Origin: a bacterium
GTDB taxonomy: Bacteria; JACRDZ01; JAJRWM01
Length of the DNA: 7,124 nucleotides
Direction of reading: 5' to 3'
Assembly (NCBI GenBank): GCA_024276815.1
Contig: JAJRWM010000070.1
Span: 1-7,124 of the forward strand
Shown here in pieces: positions 1 to 5,970 of the stretch. A program made the position numbers and the translations under genes. The stretch's first letter is position 1. The number at the start of each line of letters is the position of its first letter. The notes beneath the pieces are model-generated. The model saw only the letters and a program-made list of their open reading frames with translations, was not told where the DNA came from and searched no databases.

Positions 1-2
1 AT

Positions 3-110
3 CTAAACGATGAAAAAAAAGCGGCCGAATACTTTTTATTAACTCTGAAAATCAAGCCGGGGCACCGGGCTTCTCTGAACAGCCTGGCTCAGATAGAGCT
101 TAAAAATTAA
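3..110 (+). CDS. C-terminal fragment of a TPR-like protein (5' end outside window)
   Basis: One open frame runs from the window edge to a TAA at 108-110, giving about 35 residues. The tail reads ...AAEYFLLTLKIKPG, then HRASLNSLAQIELKN. This fits the second helix of a tetratricopeptide repeat (small-large-small spacing ending in a K-P turn) followed by the first helix of the next unit. TPR proteins are protein-protein interaction scaffolds. The partner and cellular location cannot be judged from this stub. A probable intrinsic terminator begins 6 bases after the stop, so this gene most likely ends its own transcription unit and is not in the operon starting at 394. The family call rests on a short stretch and is tentative. 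That a gene ends here is more secure, because the stop is followed directly by a terminator. Confidence 0.55.
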   Translation, partial: LNDEKKAAEYFLLTLKIKPGHRASLNSLAQIELKN

Positions 111-116
111 AAAGCG

Positions 117-139
117 AAACCCCGCGCGCGGTTTTTTTT
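117..139 (+). terminator. Probable rho-independent terminator of the upstream gene
   Basis: A GC-only palindrome (CCGCGCGCGG, 122-131) is followed directly by eight T residues (132-139). The stem can be drawn as CCG/CGG around a CGCG loop, extended by AAA (117-119) pairing with TTT (132-134) across a two-C bulge. The stem is short and bulged, so the hairpin is not ideal. The GC block, the T run and the position just after a stop codon together match intrinsic terminators. Confidence 0.6.
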
Positions 140-318
140 AGGCTTCGCGGCAAAACAGCTCGTCGATAAAGAGACAAAAATCGCCCCCTCGGCACCCCTG
201 AAAAAACTTCAAATGGTCTTCGGCAAGTACTTTCGCAAACGATAAAACACTATTAGTTGTGATATTTCAATAAACTAATCAAAGAAGCGAATGACCCAGC
301 AAGCCGACGAATCTGTTG
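140..318. other. Non-coding gap upstream of the diguanylate cyclase promoter
   Basis: No convincing gene is seen on either strand. A frame stays open from 111 to 245 in phase with the upstream gene, but it runs through the terminator and has no start or ribosome binding site of its own. The only structure noted is a perfect 7-base inverted repeat, ATTAGTT (252-258) and AACTAAT (273-279), with half-site centres 21 bases apart. It lies about 40 bases upstream of the -35 box. No riboswitch consensus was recognised. Confidence 0.5.
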
Positions 319-347
319 TTGACGAGGGGAAAGGTTTATGCTAGTAT
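319..347 (+). promoter_or_regulatory. Sigma70-type promoter with extended -10
   Basis: TTGACG (319-324) matches the -35 consensus TTGACA in five of six bases. A spacer of exactly 17 bases leads to TAGTAT (342-347), five of six matches to TATAAT. TG at 339-340, one base before the -10 box, makes an extended -10 element. Transcription would start near 353-355, giving a leader of about 40 bases before the ATG at 394. That leader is too short for a typical riboswitch. It ends in a GGAG ribosome binding site (383-386). As no terminator is visible downstream until past 6908, this promoter may serve the whole gene run. Confidence 0.7.
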
Positions 348-393
348 CAATCGTTTAATTTACCTACAAATTTCATGGTAATGGAGAACGTTC

Positions 394-1344
394 ATGCGGG
401 AAGATCAGAAACAGGCGGCTAACGAAGTCATCTCGGAACTGGCGGCAATCACCAGGCACTCATGCAACTATCAGCAAATCACCCAGTTGATTATGGATAA
501 ACTGGCCCAGGTTATCGATTATACGGTGGGAGTATTGTTCTACATTAAAGAAAATGAAATGCTTATTAATGTGAAACATAACTCTACCCGTGAATTTTTA
601 ATAAACGCCAAGCAAATCACCGTTGAAGAACTCCGCAAATATACGGAAACCGATGTTGATATCGATTCCATTAAAAGCATTATCCATGAAGCTCCGGAAG
701 CTCTTTCCGAGGAGTTGATCGACGCCCGGAAAGTCGCTTCCTTTATGTCGGTTCCCTTGATTATCAGGGAAAATGTTCACGGTATTCTTCTGGTCAGCCA
801 TCATCAAGCCGATTTCTACACCCAGAGCCAGAACAAACTGCTGGAAGTCTTCACCAATCACGCCTCCATCGTCATCGATAATGTCATTCTCTTCACCAAC
901 GCTGAACAGCGGATGCTGGAACTTTCCGTTCTGCACGAAGTCGGCAAGACCTTAAGCTCAATCCTTAACCTGGAAGAACTGCTGAAATTAATTACCGCTA
1001 AATCCGCGGAACTGGTTAAATCTGAACGGGTCAGCCTGATGTTCATCGATGAAAAAGAAGGCAATTTTTATATTAAATCGGCCAAAGGATTAACCCGGGA
1101 AGTGGTTGAAAATACTGAACAGCCCATCGACGAGGGGGTCGCCGGGATGGTGGCTAACTCAGGGGAAATCCTGATCGTTACCGATATCGAAAAGGAAAAA
1201 AGCCTGGAAGCGGTGAAAAGCGGGGCCGCTTATCACTCCAACTCCTTTATCAGCCTGCCGATTATCATCAGGAATATAACTATCGGCGTACTCAACGTCA
1301 GCGAAAAGACCAATGGGCACAGTTTCGTCGTCGAAGACGCCTAA
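394..1344 (+). CDS. Tandem GAF-domain protein: N-terminal sensor half of an interrupted diguanylate cyclase
   Basis: This 316-residue product has no signal peptide or membrane segment, so it should be cytosolic. GAF domain 1 covers about residues 27-165 (core strands near VGVLFYI and SVPLIIRENVHGILLV, closing helix near ASIVIDNVILF). A linking helix, LHEVGKTLSSILNLEEL, covers about 180-196. GAF domain 2 starts near 197 and contains the IDEGVAGMVANSGE and SLPIIIRNITIGVLNVSEK elements. GAF domains bind small ligands or sense redox state and pass the signal to an output domain; no ligand can be named here. The ATG is supported by GGAG seven bases upstream and by the promoter at 319-347. The frame stops at TAA 1342-1344, just before the closing helix of GAF 2. 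That helix (LLDTFINQAATAIENAILY) is encoded in the same frame after the stop, so this product would have an incomplete second GAF domain and no output domain. Confidence 0.8.
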   Translation: MREDQKQAANEVISELAAITRHSCNYQQITQLIMDKLAQVIDYTVGVLFYIKENEMLINVKHNSTREFLINAKQITVEELRKYTETDVDIDSIKSIIHEAPEALSEELIDARKVASFMSVPLIIRENVHGILLVSHHQADFYTQSQNKLLEVFTNHASIVIDNVILFTNAEQRMLELSVLHEVGKTLSSILNLEELLKLITAKSAELVKSERVSLMFIDEKEGNFYIKSAKGLTREVVENTEQPIDEGVAGMVANSGEILIVTDIEKEKSLEAVKSGAAYHSNSFISLPIIIRNITIGVLNVSEKTNGHSFVVEDA

Positions 1345-1407
1345 CTGCTCGACACCTTCATCAACCAGGCCGCCACCGCCATTGAAAACGCCATCCTTTA
1401 CCGTAAT

Positions 1408-1926
1408 ATGGAACAACTGGCTGTCACCGACGGACTGACCATGGTCTATAATCATCGCTACTTCCAGGAAAGACTGGAAAAAGAAGTGCGCCGGGCCGAA
1501 CGCCACAACCTTTCTCTTTCCCTGATGATGCTGGATGTTGATTTCTTTAAGCGCTACAATGATACTTACGGCCATCCGAAGGGCGATATCGTCCTGAAAA
1601 AGATTACCGATATTCTGCGGGAAACCGTTCGGGACATCGATATTATCGCCCGCTACGGCGGTGAGGAATTTGTTATCATCCTGCCGGAAACCGTTCACCG
1701 GGACTCTCTTCATATCGCTGAACGAGTGCGTAAACGCGTTGAATCGTTTAAATTCCCCGGCGAAAACGAAGAGGATGAAGTTCATCTTTCCGTCAGTATC
1801 GGGCTTACCACTTACCCCAGCTTTAAAGCGAAAAACCGCGCCGATATTATTGATCAGGCGGATAAAGCGTTGTACCGGGCCAAAGAAAACGGTCGCAACC
1901 AGGTCTGCGCCGTAGAAATCAAATAA
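1408..1926 (+). CDS. GGDEF-domain diguanylate cyclase fragment (catalytic half)
   Basis: The 172 residues form a full GGDEF domain, which makes cyclic di-GMP from two GTP. Visible signs are the opening DGLTMVYNHRYF (8-19; M replaces the usual G after LT), the metal and guanine-site segment DVDFFKRYND (43-52) with GHPKGD (55-60), the signature GGEEF (84-88), and the late motif DQADKALYRAKENGRN (149-164). The product-inhibition I-site RDID (75-78) sits the usual five residues before GGEEF, so both activity and feedback appear intact. ATG 1408 is the first ATG, GTG or TTG in frame after the TAA at 1342, but no ribosome binding site precedes it (bases before it read CCTTTACCGTAAT). Independent translation is therefore doubtful, and the natural start is probably the ATG at 394. 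leuS follows after 37 bases. Confidence 0.8.
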   Translation: MEQLAVTDGLTMVYNHRYFQERLEKEVRRAERHNLSLSLMMLDVDFFKRYNDTYGHPKGDIVLKKITDILRETVRDIDIIARYGGEEFVIILPETVHRDSLHIAERVRKRVESFKFPGENEEDEVHLSVSIGLTTYPSFKAKNRADIIDQADKALYRAKENGRNQVCAVEIK

Positions 1927-1952
1927 TCCCAGATAAAAACAATGAATATACC

Positions 1953-1966
1953 AGGAGTGGAAATTG
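1953..1966 (+). promoter_or_regulatory. Ribosome binding site that sets a TTG start for leuS
   Basis: AGGAG (1953-1957) lies six bases before TTG at 1964-1966. The nearby ATG at 1942 and GTG at 1957 are in another frame, and the ATG frame ends after 17 codons. The N-terminal residues after the TTG (REQYPAEIVELKWQKYW) match the normal start of bacterial leucyl-tRNA synthetases, so TTG is the best start. Confidence 0.8.
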
Positions 1967-4444
1967 CGAGAACAATATCCGGCAGAAATCGTTGAATTGA
2001 AGTGGCAGAAATATTGGGAGGAAAACAAGACTTACGCCGCCTCGCCAGACAAAACAAAACCTAAATTCTATTGTCTGGAAATGTTTCCCTATCCGTCAGG
2101 CAAAATACATATGGGACACGTGCGTAATTATTCCATCGGCGACGTGATCGCCCGGTATAAACGGATGCGGGGCTTTAATGTCCTCCACCCGATCGGTTTC
2201 GACGCTTTTGGCATGCCGGCGGAAAACGCCGCTATCGATCACGGAATCCAGCCGGCTGAGTGGACCGAAAAAAACATTGAAGCGATGAAAGTCCAACTGA
2301 AACGGCTGGGTTACTCCTATGACTGGGAACGGGAAGTCGCGACCTGCCGTCCCGATTACTACCGCTGGGGCCAGTGGCTGTTTTTACGTTTTTATGAAAA
2401 AGGGCTGGTTTATCGCAAAAAGGCCACCGTTAACTGGTGTCCGGCCTGCGCTACCGTGCTGGCGAGAGAACAGGTCGAAGACGGCGGCTGCTGGCGTTGC
2501 GACTCTGAGATCCAGCTCAAGGAACTGGAACACTGGTTCTTTAAAATTACCGATTACGCCGAGGAACTGTTGCGTGACTGCGAGGAAAAACTGCCAGCCG
2601 GCTGGCCGCGAAAAGTCCTCACCATGCAAAAAAACTGGATCGGGAAAAGTAAAGGCGTCGAGGTGAATTTCAGGGTCAGCGGCGAAAATATTGACTTGCC
2701 GATCTTCACTACCCGTCCCGACACGATCTTCGGTGTGACCTTCATGGTGCTGGCGCCGGAAAGCCCGTTACTGGAGCGGTTGACAGCCGGTGTGGCAAAT
2801 CGTGAGGCGATCCTGGCCTACGCCGATAAACTGAGACATCAGGATAAAATTTCGCGGGCGGCGGCCGACACGAAAAAAGAGGGTATGTTTATCGGACGAT
2901 ACGCCGTTAATCCTTTAACCGGCGAGGAAATTCCCATTTATATCGCTAATTTCGTGGTTATGGAATACGGTACGGGCGCGATTATGGCGGTGCCGGCTCA
3001 CGACCAGCGGGATTTTGAATTCGCTGAAAAATATGAGATACCGATAAAAATTGTCATCCAGAATCCGGAGCTTAAGCTTAACGCCGAAACGCTGGAGAGC
3101 GCTTACGTGGCTGAAGGCGTTTTGGTTAATTCGGGTGATTTTAATGGCCAGAATAATTTGTCGGCTATTGAAAAAATATCTGAATACATTGAAAATAAAG
3201 GGCTGGGACAGCGCACGGTACAATACCGACTGCGCGACTGGGGTATTTCCCGTCAGCGGTACTGGGGTAATCCGATCCCGATCATTTACTGTGAAAAATG
3301 CGGCGTGGTCCCGGTTCCCGACGCCGATTTGCCGGTAATTCTGCCCACCAACCTGAAAATAACCGGGAAGGGCGGCTCGCCCCTGGCCGGAAGCGAAGAA
3401 TTCATCAACACCACCTGTCCCAAGTGCGGCGCGCCGGCCAAACGGGAGAGTGAGACCATGGACACCTTCGTGGATTCATCCTGGTATTTCGCCCGCTATG
3501 TCAGCCCTCATGATGAGTCAAATCCCTTTAATACTGAAGACGCCAACTACTGGCTACCGGTCGATCAGTATATCGGCGGCGTGGAGCACGCGGTCATGCA
3601 CCTGTTATATGCCCGTTTTTTCTCAAAAGTGATGCGGGATTTGGGACTGCTCAAGGCCGACGAGCCGTTCGCCAACCTCTTGACCCAGGGTATGGTCATC
3701 AAGGACGGCGCCAAGATGTCCAAGTCCAAGGGCAATACGGTCGATCCCGGCAGGATTATCGAAGATTACGGCGCTGACGCCGCCCGTCTTTTCATATTGT
3801 TCGCCGCGCCGCCGGAAAAAGAGCTGGACTGTAGCGACAAGGGCGTTGAAGGCTCCATCCGTTTCATCAACCGGGTCTGGCGTCTGGTCGCCCTTAATCT
3901 TGAGCGGCTGAAGGCGGCTTCGACTGATTATGAGCCGAATAAACTAAGTCCAAGTGGTCTTAGGGTCCATCAAAAGGTTCATTGGGCGATTGACAAGGTC
4001 ACGCGGGATATTGAAAACAATTTCCATTTTAATACCGCCATCAGCGCCTTCATGGAGCTTGTTAATGAGCTTTACTCGGTGGATCCGGGGCACGAGTCGG
4101 AGTGGGCCTGTTATAAAAACGCCCTTTTAACCTTGATTACCATGATGGCGCCGTTTACCCCGCACCTCTCTTCCGAGCTATGGTCAATCATGGAACAGCC
4201 CGGCGCCGTATTGGAACAGGACTGGCCGCAAGCTGATCAGCAGGCTCTGGTAAAAAATGAACTGACCATTGTCGTCCAGGTCAACAGCAAGGTGCGGACG
4301 AAGCTGGTGGTGTCCGCCGATATTGAGCAAGGGGAACTGAAAAGGTTAGCGCTTGCCAACGAGCGTGTGAGAATATATACTAAGGGTGAGGAACCAGTCA
4401 AAATAATCGTTGTGCCAAATAAATTGGTCAATATCGTTCTCTAG
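1964..4444 (+). CDS. leuS: Leucyl-tRNA synthetase
   Basis: Class I aminoacyl-tRNA synthetase that charges tRNA-Leu with leucine in the cytosol. The 826 residues are close to the usual bacterial length (about 800-880). The ATP-binding HIGH motif is HMGH (49-52) within PYPSGKIHMGHVRNYS. A Cys4 zinc module is C159-x2-C162...C176-x2-C179. The CP1 editing domain shows the threonine-rich TTRPDT (249-254) and GTGAIMAVPAHDQRDF (337-351), with the conserved editing aspartate at D347. A second CxxC pair lies at 443/446 and 485/488. The tRNA-facing segment is WYFARYVSP (507-515), and KMSKS is at 584-588. The sequence runs directly from QGMVIKDGA into KMSKS, so the leucine-specific insertion of the E. 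coli enzyme is absent, as in many other bacteria. The anticodon-binding and C-terminal domains appear complete up to TAG. No tRNA-sensing leader is visible in the 37-base gap upstream. Confidence 0.97.
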   Translation: MREQYPAEIVELKWQKYWEENKTYAASPDKTKPKFYCLEMFPYPSGKIHMGHVRNYSIGDVIARYKRMRGFNVLHPIGFDAFGMPAENAAIDHGIQPAEWTEKNIEAMKVQLKRLGYSYDWEREVATCRPDYYRWGQWLFLRFYEKGLVYRKKATVNWCPACATVLAREQVEDGGCWRCDSEIQLKELEHWFFKITDYAEELLRDCEEKLPAGWPRKVLTMQKNWIGKSKGVEVNFRVSGENIDLPIFTTRPDTIFGVTFMVLAPESPLLERLTAGVANREAILAYADKLRHQDKISRAAADTKKEGMFIGRYAVNPLTGEEIPIYIANFVVMEYGTGAIMAVPAHDQRDFEFAEKYEIPIKIVIQNPELKLNAETLESAYVAEGVLVNSGDFNGQNNLSAIEKISEYIENKGLGQRTVQYRLRDWGISRQRYWGNPIPIIYCEKCGVVPVPDADLPVILPTNLKITGKGGSPLAGSEEFINTTCPKCGAPAKRESETMDTFVDSSWYFARYVSPHDESNPFNTEDANYWLPVDQYIGGVEHAVMHLLYARFFSKVMRDLGLLKADEPFANLLTQGMVIKDGAKMSKSKGNTVDPGRIIEDYGADAARLFILFAAPPEKELDCSDKGVEGSIRFINRVWRLVALNLERLKAASTDYEPNKLSPSGLRVHQKVHWAIDKVTRDIENNFHFNTAISAFMELVNELYSVDPGHESEWACYKNALLTLITMMAPFTPHLSSELWSIMEQPGAVLEQDWPQADQQALVKNELTIVVQVNSKVRTKLVVSADIEQGELKRLALANERVRIYTKGEEPVKIIVVPNKLVNIVL

Positions 4445-4456
4445 TGGGAGGTTAAC

Positions 4457-4936
4457 ATGATTGATAATGAAACGTTACGTAAATTTTTCTTGTTCGGTGA
4501 TCTCAGCGATCTGGAGGTAACCAACATCAGTCAGATAATCACAGAAGAAGATTTTCCGCCCAAGTCAGTGCTCTTTGAGGAAAACGAGCCGGGGGGGGCT
4601 TTATATTTAATTGTCGAAGGCAGCGTGCAGATCATTAAGCGACTGGCTAAAAACAAACAAAAATCCTTGTCCATGTTGAAAACCGGGGAGTTCTTCGGGG
4701 AAATGTCTTTGCTGGACGGCGAACCCCGTTCAGCCAGCGCCGTGACCCAGGAAGGTTGTAAATGTCTGAAAATATCCCGGGAGCATTTCCTTAATTTTCT
4801 GGATCAGCATCCCCGGACGGCGTTCAAGTTTTTCACTCCGATAATCAAGGTCTTCAGCAAACGGTTACGGGATAACAACGAGCATTTCAGGGATCTTCTG
4901 GTCTGGTACCTGAAAAAAGAAACAACACCTAAATGA
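4457..4936 (+). CDS. Single-domain cyclic-nucleotide-binding protein (cNMP/CRP-like sensor without HTH)
   Basis: This 159-residue soluble protein is made almost entirely of one cNMP-binding beta-barrel of the CRP/PKA regulatory type. The barrel runs from about residue 12 to 115 (ALYLIVEGSVQIIKR at 48-62). The phosphate-binding cassette is FGEMSLLDGEPRSASAV (80-96), with the nucleotide-binding E82 and R91 in their usual places. A C-terminal helix (about 120-155) replaces the helix-turn-helix of CRP/FNR regulators, so the protein should not bind DNA by itself and probably acts through a partner. The intact cassette fits cAMP or a similar nucleotide; the ligand is inferred. A GGGAGG ribosome binding site (4446-4451) lies five bases before the ATG, 12 bases after leuS. 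The TGA stop overlaps the next ATG (ATGA), which suggests translational coupling to the lipoprotein gene. A run of eight G (4591-4598) encodes part of P-G-G within the barrel. Confidence 0.88.
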   Translation: MIDNETLRKFFLFGDLSDLEVTNISQIITEEDFPPKSVLFEENEPGGALYLIVEGSVQIIKRLAKNKQKSLSMLKTGEFFGEMSLLDGEPRSASAVTQEGCKCLKISREHFLNFLDQHPRTAFKFFTPIIKVFSKRLRDNNEHFRDLLVWYLKKETTPK

Positions 4937-5970
4937 GTAAAGTTTCCCCTTTAAAAGCAATCAGCCTGCTGTTTATTGTCAGTATCGCTATTTCCTTTTC
5001 CGGTTGCGCCAAAAGACCATTGCCCTGGAGCCGTGAGCTCGACCGCAAAGCGCTCAAGGTGTTCAATGAGGGGCAGGTTCTTTTTAACCAGGGTAAATAC
5101 TGGTCCGCCCGCCGCCGCTATAACAAGGTGATCAGTAAATTCAAGCGCAGCCGCTACGCTGACAACGCCAGCTTCATGATTGGCGAGATCAGCGCCGCCA
5201 AGGACCGCTATGAGGAAGCTGTCGATGAATACCACAAGGTTACGCAGAACTACCCGGCCAGTGAACTGCTGCCGCTCATCGCTGAAAAAGAATATAAAAT
5301 AGCGGTCTATTACTGGGATAAAGGCAAAAAGGAGTTAGCCGCTGATATCTTCGCCAAGGTTGTGGACGCTTATCCCTTTGGCAGCCTGGCTCCCAAAGCT
5401 CAATACCGGGTCGCCGATTTTTATTTCTCGGAGAAAAAAGATTACGCCGAAGCGATAATCCATTATGAAAGACTGATCGAAAATTATCCTGATTTACCCA
5501 CCTTGAAAGAATCAATACTAAGGCTGGGCCTATCATACTGGGAAGAATCTTTGATGTGGGCGCTGACCCAGGATTATACCGACAAGGCCGCGGAACAATT
5601 CACCAGGATCATTGACGAGTTCCCTGAAAGTCCGCAGGTGGGCAGAGCCAAAGAATTCTTGGCTAAATGTATTAATAAAAAAGCTCGAAAAGAATACCAG
5701 ACCGGTTACTTTTATTACTGGGAGGGCGATTATGACGCCGCTCGTCTGTACTATAACAGCGTATTGAAGCGTTTCGCCGATTCTGACTGGGCGGCTGACG
5801 CGCTTTATGATATCGGCAGAACCTATTATAAGGAAAAGAAATGGTTGATCGCTCAGGAATACTTCAGCAAAGTGGAGCGGCAATTTCCTCAGCGCGCCAA
5901 ATTAGTCGCCAGGGCGATCCGAATGCGGGAAAAATGCGGCCAAAAAATTGTCGTAAAACAGGGGAAATAA
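4933..5970 (+). CDS. BamD-like TPR outer-membrane lipoprotein
   Basis: The 345-residue product begins with a lipoprotein signal: K3 and K8, hydrophobic stretch 9-22, then SFSG-C25. Phe at the -3 position is less usual than Leu. Residue +2 is Ala, not Asp, which favours outer-membrane sorting. The mature part is TPR units at roughly 38-71, 76-108, 118-148, 155-186, 192-231, 253-282 and 288-319. The segment C246 to about 298 (ARKEYQTGYFYYWEGDY, then DAARLYYNSVLKRFADS) resembles the hallmark LAxHExxVxxFYYxRGxY region of BamD/YfiO, including the preceding Cys. BamD is the essential TPR lipoprotein of the BAM complex that inserts beta-barrel proteins. This protein is about 100 residues longer than E. 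coli BamD (near 245), so it could be an extended BamD or another periplasmic TPR scaffold. Its start overlaps the cNMP-binding gene by four bases with no strong ribosome binding site, so it is probably translated by coupling. Confidence 0.8.
   Translation: MSKVSPLKAISLLFIVSIAISFSGCAKRPLPWSRELDRKALKVFNEGQVLFNQGKYWSARRRYNKVISKFKRSRYADNASFMIGEISAAKDRYEEAVDEYHKVTQNYPASELLPLIAEKEYKIAVYYWDKGKKELAADIFAKVVDAYPFGSLAPKAQYRVADFYFSEKKDYAEAIIHYERLIENYPDLPTLKESILRLGLSYWEESLMWALTQDYTDKAAEQFTRIIDEFPESPQVGRAKEFLAKCINKKARKEYQTGYFYYWEGDYDAARLYYNSVLKRFADSDWAADALYDIGRTYYKEKKWLIAQEYFSKVERQFPQRAKLVARAIRMREKCGQKIVVKQGK

Larger units (their letters stand above)
394..1926 (+). pseudogene. GAF-GAF-GGDEF diguanylate cyclase gene interrupted by one in-frame TAA
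   Basis: The two coding pieces are in the same frame, and only the TAA at 1342-1344 (codon 317) separates them. Reading through gives a continuous 510-residue protein of normal GAF-GAF-GGDEF architecture. Residues after the stop, LLDTFINQAATAIENAILY, are the usual final GAF helix leading into the GGDEF domain, so nothing is missing or duplicated. CAA, AAA, GAA or another sense codon would be one base change away. No other damage is seen in either half. This fits a recent nonsense mutation, a base error in the sequence, or, less likely, programmed read-through. This entry records the joined gene; the two pieces are listed separately. Confidence 0.65.

Noticed and set aside
111-245. Open frame continuing in phase after the stop of the upstream TPR gene
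   Set aside because: It reads through the terminator hairpin and T run, has no start codon until 213 and no ribosome binding site, and its last 10 codons look like nothing known.
258-271. CRP- or FNR-like site around TTGTGATATTTCAA
   Set aside because: Only the outer TTG/CAA bases are symmetric, and neither the TGTGA-N6-TCACA nor the TTGAT-N4-ATCAA pattern is met.
348-393. c-di-GMP riboswitch or other structured leader before the diguanylate cyclase gene
   Set aside because: The predicted leader is only about 40 bases and holds just a 5-base-pair stem (TTACC/GGTAA, 360-381). It is too short for such a riboswitch and no conserved core is seen.
375-422. Short upstream reading frame overlapping the start at 394 (15 codons from ATG 375)
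   Set aside because: No ribosome binding site precedes ATG 375, while ATG 394 has GGAG at good spacing and starts a real domain protein.
1927-1963. T-box or attenuator controlling leuS
   Set aside because: The gap is 37 bases with no hairpin, T run or specifier-loop features, so there is no room for such an element.
1159-2028. Long open frame on the - strand (289 codons) opposite the GAF/GGDEF and leuS start
   Set aside because: It lies wholly antisense to well-supported domains, has no recognisable motif, and looks like a mirror of + strand codon bias.
5841-5933. Longer N-terminus for the second TPR lipoprotein from ATG 5841
   Set aside because: It would place about 60 residues before the lipid cysteine and overlap the previous gene by 130 bases. 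The start at 5934 gives a normal lipoprotein signal.
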